IMG/VR virus record: IMGVR_UViG_3300009432_000036
Coordinates: 1 to 24,772 of that record
Origin: a virus
Direction: 5' to 3' (one strand)
DNA length: 24,772 nucleotides
Part shown: positions 1 through 6,640 of the stretch, one piece after another
How positions within the stretch are numbered: the first letter of the stretch is position 1
Layout of the letters: every line of letters begins with the position of its first letter
Position numbers and translations under genes: made by a program
The notes under the pieces: model-generated
Seen by the model: only the letters and a program-made list of their open reading frames with translations
Database searches by the model: none
Told to the model about the DNA's origin: nothing

Positions 1-2
1 CC

Positions 3-869
3 AACAAGTGCTTTGAAGTGCCAGATTTCGAAGCATTCGAGGCAGTGCTATATCGTCTATCTGCCAAACCTCGCAAAGATAAGAAAGATGCAGAACTAAT
101 GTCACCCGCAGTATACTTGCCCAGTACTACTCGGAAGAATGACAATGTTACTGCATGGGGAAGCTGGTGTGCAGTAGATGTAGATGATTATCAAGGTGAT
201 ATTACTGATTATAGGGCTAGTGATTATTACCATATCTGTTACTCTACTGCATCATCAACTAAAGAACAACCTAAATTTAGACTTGTGTTTCCTCTTACTG
301 GTACTATAAGTAAAGAAAAAATTAAACACTTTTGGTTTGCTATAAATAAAGAACTAGGGGAAGTCGGAGATATTCAGACAAAAGATTTATCCCGTATGTA
401 TTATATCCCAGGCAAATATAAAGGTGCTAATAATTTTATCTTTACTAACAAAGGTCCAAGTGTGGATCCAACTGAATTAATGAATAAGTGGGAATATATT
501 GAACCGACCGGTAACTCAATGTTTGATAAGTTACCGAAGAAAATGCAAGAAGCCATGATGTCTCACTTGAAAAATAATCTGAGTAACACCTCGGTTAAGT
601 GGTCAGGTTACAGAGATTGCCCATACTTCCCTAAGAAACTAGAGGCAGAATACAGAACTATAAATGGTACTGGGTGGTATCACAAAATGTATCAAATCAT
701 GGTTGCTTTGGCAGGTAATGCTATACAGGCTAAATACCCTATCAATGCTAAGGAAATTGCATTTCTGTGTCGTGAACTAGATCTCGATACTGGTAATTGG
801 TATAATAAAAGAAATCTCGATACAGAGGCTGAAAGAGCTCTGGAATATGTTTACAAGAACAGCTTTTAA
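3..869 (+). CDS. AEP/RepB-like small primase, 5' end cut by window
   Basis: The reading frame is open to the left edge of the window, so the true start may lie upstream; the first possible start inside is GTG at 18. The segment WCAVDVDD (about residues 47-54 counted from that GTG) is a D-x-D metal-binding motif. It is followed by YSTASSTKEQPKFRLVFPL, then KDLSRMYYIPGKY, which is the motif order of archaeo-eukaryotic/RepB-like primase domains. The last 80 residues (YHKMYQIMVALAGNAI onward) form a helical region like a primase C-terminal domain. The role inferred is primer synthesis for phage replication, next to T4-type replication genes. T4 itself uses an unrelated DnaG-type primase (gp61). 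The domain call is from motif pattern only; I cannot tell whether it is active as a primase or acts as another nucleotidyl transferase. Confidence 0.6.
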   Translation, partial: NKCFEVPDFEAFEAVLYRLSAKPRKDKKDAELMSPAVYLPSTTRKNDNVTAWGSWCAVDVDDYQGDITDYRASDYYHICYSTASSTKEQPKFRLVFPLTGTISKEKIKHFWFAINKELGEVGDIQTKDLSRMYYIPGKYKGANNFIFTNKGPSVDPTELMNKWEYIEPTGNSMFDKLPKKMQEAMMSHLKNNLSNTSVKWSGYRDCPYFPKKLEAEYRTINGTGWYHKMYQIMVALAGNAIQAKYPINAKEIAFLCRELDLDTGNWYNKRNLDTEAERALEYVYKNSF

Positions 870-878
870 TGATATAAT
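850..878 (+). promoter_or_regulatory. Sigma70-type promoter for ugd
   Basis: TTTACA (850-855), a 17-base spacer and TATAAT (873-878) preceded by TGA, giving an extended -10. It lies inside the end of the primase gene. The expected start near 885 leaves only about 5 bases before the ATG at 890, so transcripts would be almost leaderless. The AGGT at 881-884 that could act as ribosome binding site would not be in that transcript. Confidence 0.6.
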
Positions 879-889
879 ATAGGTACAGG

Positions 890-2068
890 ATGAAAAAAAT
901 AACAGTAGTAGGATCAGGATATGTAGGCATGGCAAATGCCGTAATGCTTTCTTCAATGCATGATGTAACTATCTTGGACATTGATGAGGCCAGAGTTGAT
1001 CTAATCAATAGAGGCAAGTCGCCCATAGTTGATTCTGAAATTGATGATTGGTTAAAAACTGACTTATATTTAAAAGCAACAACTGATAAGAAAGTAGCTT
1101 ACAATAATCCAGACTGGGTTATCATTGCCACACCAACCGATTATTGTCCAGAAACTAATTGCTTTGATACAGTTACCGTAGAAAAGTGTATAGCAGAGGC
1201 AATGTGGAACCATAAGGACTGGGATAACTCTAATACTCATATCGTTATTAAATCTACTATTCCTATCGGTTTCGTTGATTCACTGAAAAATGATAGGGTC
1301 CTGTTCTCTCCTGAATTCCTAAGAGAAGGCACTGCACTCAGAGATTGTCTACGTCCTGAAAGAATTGTAATTGGTAACACAGACCAAGAAGGTGTGGACT
1401 TTGCAGAATTAATGTATGATTCTATTATAGAGAATTTCCCTATGCCTCCTATCATTTACTGCGGCAATAGAGAAGCAGAATCAGTTAAACTATTTGCTAA
1501 TGGCTACCTTGCAATGAGAGTTGCATTCTTTAATGAGTTGGATACATTTTCAGAATTTCATGGCTTAGACACTAAGCAAATAATTGAGGGTATTACAGCA
1601 GATAGAAGAATAGGGAAAGGATACTGTAATCCTAGTTTCGGCTACGGTGGTTACTGTTTCCCTAAAGACACTAAACAGCTCTTGGCTAATTATAAAGACA
1701 ATAGAATCCCTAATAGAATTGTCGGTTCTATTGTAAGATCCAACGATGCCCGTATGGATTGGGTTGCAAATCAGATACTGCGCAAAAATCCAAATGTCGT
1801 GGGTATTTACCGACTAATTATGAAATCGGGTTCAGATAACTTTAGAAGTTCTGCGATCCAAGGTATTATTGATAGACTGACTCCACACTGTAAAGTGGTT
1901 ATTCATGAGCCAGAATATGAAGGAAGTGAATTTAATAATTGTATTATTGAAAATGATCTAAATAAATTTAAGAAACTGAGTGATGTAATTGTAACAAATA
2001 GAATGGAGAAGTGCTTAAATGAAGTTAAAGATAAGGTTTATACTAGAGATGTCTATGGAGATAATTAA
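890..2068 (+). CDS. ugd: UDP-glucose 6-dehydrogenase
   Basis: Oxidises UDP-glucose to UDP-glucuronate with two NAD+, in the cytoplasm. The 392-residue length is normal for the family. An N-terminal Rossmann fold shows GSGYVGMANA (8-17). The catalytic region has PEFLREG (141-147), K200 and N204 in VKLFANGYLAMR, and the active-site cysteine C256 in GYGGYCFPKD (251-260). These correspond in order to E, K, N and C of well-studied UDP-glucose dehydrogenases. A GDP-mannose dehydrogenase is the main alternative. The stop overlaps the start of the next sugar-nucleotide gene (TAATG), so the two are probably translated together. A likely job is supplying precursors for altering host surface polysaccharide or phage glycosylation, which is inference. 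Confidence 0.88.
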   Translation: MKKITVVGSGYVGMANAVMLSSMHDVTILDIDEARVDLINRGKSPIVDSEIDDWLKTDLYLKATTDKKVAYNNPDWVIIATPTDYCPETNCFDTVTVEKCIAEAMWNHKDWDNSNTHIVIKSTIPIGFVDSLKNDRVLFSPEFLREGTALRDCLRPERIVIGNTDQEGVDFAELMYDSIIENFPMPPIIYCGNREAESVKLFANGYLAMRVAFFNELDTFSEFHGLDTKQIIEGITADRRIGKGYCNPSFGYGGYCFPKDTKQLLANYKDNRIPNRIVGSIVRSNDARMDWVANQILRKNPNVVGIYRLIMKSGSDNFRSSAIQGIIDRLTPHCKVVIHEPEYEGSEFNNCIIENDLNKFKKLSDVIVTNRMEKCLNEVKDKVYTRDVYGDN

Positions 2069-2904
2069 TGAGTAAAATAATGGTAACAGGTGGAGCAGGT
2101 TTTGTCGGATCACATTTGGTCCACAAGCTCGTTGAGATGGGTCATGATGTAACAGTAATTGATAACTATTCTAATTACTCAGAGAATCCCGAGAATGAAA
2201 ATGCTCGTTACTTTGAAATGGATACAGATGAGTTAGAGTATCAATTTGAAAACGAGACGTTCAATTACATTTTTCACTTGGGTGAATACTCTAGGGTTGA
2301 ATCTTCCTTTCATGATTTTGATAAGGTTATGGCATATAACTATCACTCATTTCCCTCGGTGCTAGAGTTTGCTAAAAGATCAGGTGCAAAATTAATCTAT
2401 TCTGGTTCATCAACTAAGTTTGCTGATAATACACCTGCTGCAAGTCCTTATGCTTATACCAAAGCACAAAATACAGAACTATTAAAAAATTATGCAGAAT
2501 GGTACGGTTTAGATTATACTATCGTGTATTTTTATAATGTGTATGGTGATTACGAGAATGATGCTACTGTTGTCAAGAAGTTTTTAAACCTTGCTAAGAA
2601 AGGCATGAAGACACTACCAGTAACTTCACCCGGAACACAATACAGAAACTTTACTCACATTGATGATATTATCGAAGGACTAGTTAGGGCAGGATTTAAA
2701 GGTAGCGGCGATGGTTACGGCATTGGTTCTGATGAAAAGTGGACTGTCTTGGATCTAGTTAATATGCTAGGATGCGAACCAGAAATGATGCCAGAAAAGA
2801 AGGGCAATAGAATGGATGCTCAGTTGGTAACACACCAGGTCAAGGCCTTGGGCTGGAGAGCACAAAAGTCCTTGCCTAAATATATTTTATCACAACTAGG
2901 GTAA
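2068..2904 (+). CDS. NAD-dependent sugar epimerase/dehydratase (extended SDR)
   Basis: A short extended-SDR protein (278 residues). TGGAGFVG (7-14) is the NAD-binding TGxxGxxG motif. The catalytic set is visible as SGSS (112-115) and Y128-x-x-x-K132 in SPYAYTKAQ. The substrate is probably a UDP-sugar, by analogy with UDP-glucose 4-epimerase, UDP-glucuronate 4-epimerase or UDP-xylose synthase. Coupling to the upstream dehydrogenase favours UDP-glucuronate as substrate, but the sequence alone does not decide between epimerase and decarboxylase. It overlaps the previous gene by one base, with a good GGAG ribosome site at 2057-2060. It is somewhat shorter than typical enzymes of the family (about 310-340), mainly in the C-terminal substrate domain. 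Confidence 0.8.
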   Translation: MSKIMVTGGAGFVGSHLVHKLVEMGHDVTVIDNYSNYSENPENENARYFEMDTDELEYQFENETFNYIFHLGEYSRVESSFHDFDKVMAYNYHSFPSVLEFAKRSGAKLIYSGSSTKFADNTPAASPYAYTKAQNTELLKNYAEWYGLDYTIVYFYNVYGDYENDATVVKKFLNLAKKGMKTLPVTSPGTQYRNFTHIDDIIEGLVRAGFKGSGDGYGIGSDEKWTVLDLVNMLGCEPEMMPEKKGNRMDAQLVTHQVKALGWRAQKSLPKYILSQLG

Positions 2905-2907
2905 CCA

Positions 2908-3153
2908 ATGAGAAATCATCAAGTACAAACAAATCATTTTGAAACTGAGTGCTCGTTAAAATGCACCGATAATGGTAAAACAATGAACGCAGATGTAGTA
3001 TCAATAAAGGAAGGTGAATCACTTACTGTGCTGGTTGACGGTGTTGCCAGAGTTCATCTAAAATACACTAAATTTGAAGAATACGTCGGCTCAACTGCGG
3101 GCCTCGAATTTATAACTAAAGGACCTAAATTCATAGGTTCATCATACAGGTAG
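2908..3153 (+). CDS. Hypothetical small protein
   Basis: An 81-residue protein that I do not recognise. Alternating hydrophobic and polar stretches (DVVSIKEGESLTVLVDGVA, VHLKYTKFEEY) suggest a small beta-rich domain. There is no signal peptide or membrane segment. It starts 4 bases after the epimerase stop, with AGGG at 2898-2901 as ribosome site, and sits just before the co-chaperonin gene in the same operon. Its job cannot be inferred from context. It is called as a gene because it fills the space between two clear genes in the operon orientation. Confidence 0.6.
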   Translation: MRNHQVQTNHFETECSLKCTDNGKTMNADVVSIKEGESLTVLVDGVARVHLKYTKFEEYVGSTAGLEFITKGPKFIGSSYR

Positions 3154-3159
3154 AATAAT

Positions 3160-3411
3160 ATGCAAATGATTGGAGCAAATGTCTTAATCGCTGAGACAGA
3201 AATGGAAAAGAAAACACAAGGGGGTATCATCTTAGGTACTGATGCACGAAAAGGTTCTAAACCTGGCCTAGTAATTATGGCAGGCCCAGAAGCTACACAC
3301 CTCAAAAAAGGTGATAGAGTATTCCTAGAATGGAGCAAATCTATGCCCGTGGATGTTGATGGCAGAGCAGCAGTTATCATCAGCATGGAATTCATCAAAG
3401 CGGTACTATAA
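3160..3411 (+). CDS. groES: GroES-like co-chaperonin (T4 gp31 analogue)
   Basis: An 83-residue Cpn10-fold protein. IGANVLIAETE (4-14) matches the first GroES strand. EKKTQGGIILGTDARKGSKPG (16-36) matches the GroEL-binding mobile loop, with the key hydrophobic GGIIL at 21-25. VIMAG and LKKGDRVFLEW (48-58) follow, and IISMEFIKAVL closes the domain as in GroES (MSESDILAIV). GroES has about 97 residues. Here the stretch that forms the roof hairpin (between VIMAG and KKGD) is reduced to a few residues. T4 gp31 also lacks that roof, which is thought to enlarge the folding chamber for the major capsid protein. The inferred role is to work with host GroEL to fold phage capsid protein. An alternative start is ATG 3166. 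Confidence 0.82.
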   Translation: MQMIGANVLIAETEMEKKTQGGIILGTDARKGSKPGLVIMAGPEATHLKKGDRVFLEWSKSMPVDVDGRAAVIISMEFIKAVL

Positions 3412-3412
3412 A

Positions 3413-3835
3413 ATGTATACATATAAAGCACAAGTAACAAGAGTTGTTGATGGTGATACTATTGATGTCGATATTGATCTTGGTTTTGGAATGGTCTACA
3501 AGAAACAACGAGTACGCATGATGGGTATCGACACACCTGAATCTCGTACTCGGGACTTGGAAGAGAAATTCTACGGCAAAGAATCTAAATACTTTTTACA
3601 GGATTTGATTCAATCTGTTGAAGATGAAATCACTCTAATCTCGCATGAGAAAGGTAAGTTTGGCAGAATCCTCGGTGAAATCTTTATTGAGGGCGAAGAG
3701 AAATCTGTTAATCAACTAATGATTGATTGTCACCACGCAGTTCCATACTATGGTGCTTCTAAGGATCTCACTGAGGAACATCATTTGGCAAACAGAAAGG
3801 CACTCAATGAACAAGGTATTATATACGAAAAATAA
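3413..3835 (+). CDS. Staphylococcal-nuclease-like (thermonuclease) protein
   Basis: A 140-residue SNase-fold nuclease. VVDGDTIDVDID (11-22) gives the calcium-binding Asp residues. RVRMMGIDTPES (33-44) contains R35, D40, T41 and E43, and KFGRILGEI (82-90) contains R85. This is the same order and nearly the same numbering as the catalytic R35, E43 and R87 of the classic enzyme. ATG 3413, one base after the co-chaperonin stop, is chosen because the SNase domain begins immediately; the frame also has an ATG at 3353, which would overlap the previous gene. There is no signal peptide, so it probably acts in the cytoplasm on DNA or RNA, perhaps in host nucleic acid breakdown (inference). Confidence 0.85.
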   Translation: MYTYKAQVTRVVDGDTIDVDIDLGFGMVYKKQRVRMMGIDTPESRTRDLEEKFYGKESKYFLQDLIQSVEDEITLISHEKGKFGRILGEIFIEGEEKSVNQLMIDCHHAVPYYGASKDLTEEHHLANRKALNEQGIIYEK

Positions 3836-3838
3836 GTG

Positions 3839-3867
3839 TTTACATTTGTCTGATAGTGTGTTATAAT
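3839..3867 (+). promoter_or_regulatory. Sigma70-type promoter
   Basis: TTTACA (3839-3844), 17-base spacer, TATAAT (3862-3867) with extended -10 (TGT before it) and ACATATATAAATT downstream. It lies in the gap before the gene at 3901, giving a leader of about 27 bases. Confidence 0.75.
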
Positions 3868-3900
3868 ACATATATAAATTAATAAATTAAAGAGTATATT

Positions 3901-4479
3901 ATGAATGATCTTATTGTGAATACAAGCGACTGGAATCCAATTTCTTGGATCCCATCTACTAATTCTGCAACATGGAAAAAGTTTGTTAAAACCCACGGAG
4001 TCGATGGCAAGATTCCAGGGTGTTATCAAGTTGCGTTAACAAAAGATATTGAATCAATTGGTGATGATGTTGTGCATAACTCTATCGGTTATACAGGCAA
4101 AGCAAAAGATGTCATTGGCCGAACCGGTGGTATTCGTGCACCAAAAGGACGTCATGGAGCTCGTCTGTACATAGATAAGAATAATCTCAGTAGGGAAACC
4201 GATGTGGTTGTTCGTTATCTTATTGCGGCAGATGAAGATAAAGCAACCGAGTTGGAGAACTTTCTACATAAAGAAAGTGAACTTGCATTCGGAGCCAGAT
4301 TTGCTTGGAGAGAAGCGTCTGGCGGCATTGATGGTAAGTATGATAACATTCTATCAGAAGTTGAATACTTAACTGCAACACAGATGCTTGATATTATCGG
4401 AGACATCATGGAGTTATCTAAGCAGAAAGCATTACAAGAACATGAGGAACTAATATTGAGGAAGATCGAGAGTGTCTAA
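3901..4479 (+). CDS. Possible GIY-YIG nuclease-domain protein
   Basis: A 192-residue protein that I do not firmly recognise. The central part has a GIY-YIG-like layout: GCY (40-42) and SIGYTGK (61-67) stand in for the GIY and YIG strands. They are followed by an arginine at 74 in VIGRTGG and by the helix DKATELENFLHKE (113-125), whose glutamate could be the metal ligand. The spacing between the two strands (about 18 residues) is longer than usual, so this is tentative. If correct, it could be a stand-alone (SegA-like) or repair nuclease. It is the first gene after a strong promoter and its end overlaps the next gene by 8 bases. Confidence 0.5.
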   Translation: MNDLIVNTSDWNPISWIPSTNSATWKKFVKTHGVDGKIPGCYQVALTKDIESIGDDVVHNSIGYTGKAKDVIGRTGGIRAPKGRHGARLYIDKNNLSRETDVVVRYLIAADEDKATELENFLHKESELAFGARFAWREASGGIDGKYDNILSEVEYLTATQMLDIIGDIMELSKQKALQEHEELILRKIESV

Positions 4480-4924
4480 AAAGCGAGTAGGAATAACGTG
4501 TTCAACCTTTGACTTGCTTCATGCTGGTCATGTTCAAATGCTAAGAGAGGCAAAGTCTGCGTGTGATTATTTAATAGTTGCACTGCAGAACGACCCATCT
4601 GTTGATAGGCCTGAAAAGAATTCACCTGTACAAAACATTGTTGAAAGACAGGCACAATTGGCCGCAATCAAATATGTTGATGAGATCCTAGTCTATAATA
4701 CAGAACAGGAACTATTAGATATTCTTGGTATGTACCAGATTGATGTTAAAATTATGGGTGAAGAGTATAGGGATAAAGAGTTCACCGGTAAGGATCTATG
4801 TCGCCAAAGAGACATAGAATTTTATTTTAATCGCAGAGATCACAGGTTCAGTACCACAGGATTGAGGGAACGAATTGTCGAACGAGAAAAAATAAAGTCA
4901 AAAAGTAGTGTACAATTCAATTAG
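4472..4924 (+). CDS. Cytidylyltransferase-like protein (TagD/RfaE-type HxGH fold)
   Basis: A 150-residue nucleotidyltransferase that joins CTP or ATP to a phosphorylated small molecule. TCSTFDLLHAGHVQMLREAK (9-28) carries the HAGH nucleotide-binding motif (17-20). FSTTGLRERI (126-135) is the second signature (STT-x-x-[KR]-x-R-I). The full length and motifs resemble glycerol-3-phosphate cytidylyltransferase and the heptose-phosphate nucleotidyltransferases, so the substrate is probably a sugar or polyol phosphate. The start is GTG at 4472, overlapping the previous gene by 8 bases. With ugd and the epimerase it may support surface-sugar changes; this is inference. Confidence 0.78.
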   Translation: MSKKRVGITCSTFDLLHAGHVQMLREAKSACDYLIVALQNDPSVDRPEKNSPVQNIVERQAQLAAIKYVDEILVYNTEQELLDILGMYQIDVKIMGEEYRDKEFTGKDLCRQRDIEFYFNRRDHRFSTTGLRERIVEREKIKSKSSVQFN

Positions 4925-4937
4925 AATGTGTTATAAT
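4909..4937 (+). promoter_or_regulatory. Sigma70-type promoter for the rpsU-uvsX block
   Basis: TGTACA (4909-4914), 17-base spacer, TATAAT (4932-4937) with extended -10 TGT and ATACAC downstream. It is the weakest -35 of the set (4 of 6 to TTGACA). It overlaps the end of the preceding gene and leaves a leader of about 17 bases before the ATG at 4961. Confidence 0.7.
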
Positions 4938-4960
4938 ATACACTATTAACCGGAGAAATA

Positions 4961-5221
4961 ATGCCAAAGATAGAATTAACACCAAGGACCAATAGAAATC
5001 CTAAAGATAAAAGACCACCAAGGGAAATGCCCTTTGAGATGGCTTTAAGAAAATTTAAAAAAGCAGTAGAAAGAGCTGGTACCTTACAAAAAGTCAGGGA
5101 GAAGGAATACTTTGAAAAACCTACGTGGAAGAAGAAACGTAAAAAAGCAGAAGCAGTTAATAGGTCGAAGAAGAAACAAGCTTCACTCTCGCCCGCTGCA
5201 CAACCGTGGAGAAAAAAATAA
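4961..5221 (+). CDS. rpsU: Ribosomal protein bS21 (phage-encoded)
   Basis: An 86-residue basic protein. Residues from about 24 to 70 (PFEMALRKFKKAVERAGTL, VREKEYFEKPTWKKKRKKA, NRSKKKQ) match bacterial bS21 along its length: the [PE]FE-x-ALR-x-FKR start, the KAG turn, the R-x-R-E-x-[FY]-[EY]-KP-[ST] stretch and the K/R-rich tail. It has a 20-residue N-terminal extension (MPKIELTPRTNRNP...) and a short C-terminal tail that cellular bS21 lacks. In cells bS21 sits near the anti-Shine-Dalgarno end of 16S rRNA and helps initiation. A phage copy could replace or add to the host protein and bias translation toward phage messages (inference). It is the first gene of the block leading into uvsX, whose start overlaps its stop. 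Confidence 0.9.
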   Translation: MPKIELTPRTNRNPKDKRPPREMPFEMALRKFKKAVERAGTLQKVREKEYFEKPTWKKKRKKAEAVNRSKKKQASLSPAAQPWRKK

Positions 5222-6276
5222 TGTCAGTAATGGATAAATTAAAGAAAAACTCGAAGATCAAGACTACGGATATCCTATCCGATAGTATATTCTTCGGCCA
5301 AAAAACTATGGTGAAGACCGAAGTGCCGATGATTAATGTCGCACTATCAGGTGATCCCGATGGTGGTTTGACTTCAGGACTTACAGTTCTGGCAGGCCCG
5401 TCAAAACATTTTAAGACCTCGTTTGCCCTATTGATGGCTAGTGCTTACCTTAAAGAACATAAAGATGCTGTGATGTTGTTTTATGATTCTGAGTTTGGAT
5501 CACCACAGTCTTATTTTGAAGCATTTGGTATTGATACTACTCGTGTACTACATACCCCAATTACTGATGTAGAGCAATTAAAGTTTGATCTTGTCGGCCA
5601 GTTGGATAATATTGAACGCAAAGACAAAGTTATTATTGTTATTGATTCAATCGGTAACCTTGCTTCTAAGAAGGAACTAGAAGATGCTTTGAATGAGAAA
5701 TCAGTTGCTGATATGTCTCGTGCTAAAGCTATTAAAGGTTTGTTCCGTATGGTAACACCTTACTTGACTATGAAAGATGTTTCTTTGCTAGCAATCAACC
5801 ACACGTATCAGGAAATGGGTTTATTCCCTAAAGCTATCGTATCAGGTGGAACCGGAATCTACTACTCAGCAGATAATATCTGGATCTTGGGCCGTAGACA
5901 GAATAAGACAGGGATGGAAGTTACTGGATATGATTTTGTTATTAATGTTGAAAAGTCACGAATGGTTAAAGAAAAATCTAAAATACCTGTTTCCGTTTCT
6001 TGGGATGGTGGTGTCGAGCGTAATAGCGGCCTTCTTGATATTGCTCTGGCCGGTGGTTTCGTTGTTAAGCCAAACAATGGTTGGTATTGCATGGTCGATC
6101 AAGAGACTGGAGAAATGGTTGAGCCAAAAGTAAGAGAAAAGCAGACTAGGACCGATGAGTTCTGGGCACCAATTCTCGGCACTAAGAAGTTCAAAGAGTT
6201 CCTCATTAAGCAATACCAAATTGGCCATAAATCTTTAATTGATTTTGACCCAGAAAACCCTGTACAAGGAGAGTAA
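5221..6276 (+). CDS. uvsX: UvsX, RecA-like recombinase
   Basis: Phage strand-exchange protein that coats single-stranded DNA and drives recombination-dependent replication and repair. The Walker A box is GPSKHFKT (59-66), as in T4 UvsX (GPSKSFK). Walker B is VIIVIDS (137-143), followed by IGNLASKKELEDALNEK and VADMSRAKAIKGLFRMVTPY, which are near-identical to T4. INHTYQEM and SGGTGIYYSAD correspond to the L2 region, and VEKSRMVKEKSK also matches. Length is 351 against 391 in T4; the acidic C-terminal tail is short. ATG 5221 (TAATG overlap with rpsU, GGAG at 5208-5211) is preferred over GTG 5206, which lies inside the upstream gene. Confidence 0.95.
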   Translation: MSVMDKLKKNSKIKTTDILSDSIFFGQKTMVKTEVPMINVALSGDPDGGLTSGLTVLAGPSKHFKTSFALLMASAYLKEHKDAVMLFYDSEFGSPQSYFEAFGIDTTRVLHTPITDVEQLKFDLVGQLDNIERKDKVIIVIDSIGNLASKKELEDALNEKSVADMSRAKAIKGLFRMVTPYLTMKDVSLLAINHTYQEMGLFPKAIVSGGTGIYYSADNIWILGRRQNKTGMEVTGYDFVINVEKSRMVKEKSKIPVSVSWDGGVERNSGLLDIALAGGFVVKPNNGWYCMVDQETGEMVEPKVREKQTRTDEFWAPILGTKKFKEFLIKQYQIGHKSLIDFDPENPVQGE

Positions 6277-6277
6277 A

Positions 6278-6640
6278 ATGGTATATAATACTATAACAAA
6301 TGATGACTTTACCCTAGTCGAAAATGATGGCAGTAGTGACTTTGCAGAGTTTTATGGAGTCAAACTCACTACAGGTAAGTACAAAGGTATCATAGTTATA
6401 TATGGGAAAGTGAGTGTCTCCGAAATTGAGGAGACAGGTGAAGGCAAGCTGTCCTTTACTTATGCAGTACAAGACCCAGGTGACTTTGATCTTGACTTCT
6501 TGCAAAAAGACGAAGATTTTAATAATTATCTAGGGGATGTTTTGACATTCTTTATTGAAGACAGCTTAGCAAACAAAGAGGCAAAAATTGGAAATATCAA
6601 ATCAACTACCGACGCACATACTGAATCACCTACTCAATAA
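6278..6640 (+). CDS. Hypothetical acidic protein between uvsX and the helicase
   Basis: A 120-residue protein starting one base after the uvsX stop, with AAGGAGAG (6267-6274) as ribosome site. The frame also opens at 6239 inside uvsX, but ATG 6278 has the ribosome site. It is acidic, with beta-type segments (FYGVKLTTGKYKGIIVIYGKV, KLSFTYAVQDPGDFD) and no membrane segment. I do not recognise a family. In T4 the space between uvsX and gene 41 holds gene 40, but no likeness to gp40 is visible. Position suggests a role tied to replication or recombination, which is only inference. Its last 53 bases overlap the helicase gene. Confidence 0.65.
   Translation: MVYNTITNDDFTLVENDGSSDFAEFYGVKLTTGKYKGIIVIYGKVSVSEIEETGEGKLSFTYAVQDPGDFDLDFLQKDEDFNNYLGDVLTFFIEDSLANKEAKIGNIKSTTDAHTESPTQ

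Noticed and set aside
748-1026. Antisense ORF of 92 codons, and other minus-strand ORFs across the window
   Set aside because: They lie fully opposite well-supported + strand genes, lack ribosome sites and recognisable motifs, and no minus-strand gene is needed to fill any gap.
5846-6133. Second-frame + strand ORF inside uvsX
   Set aside because: It is covered by strong UvsX motifs in another frame and has no ribosome site or family likeness.
6261-6289. TGTACA, 17-base spacer, TATAAT at the start of the gene at 6278
   Set aside because: It fits spacing but has no TGn, and the start would fall inside the gene, so the product would be lost. It may still serve the helicase, but chance is more likely in AT-rich DNA.
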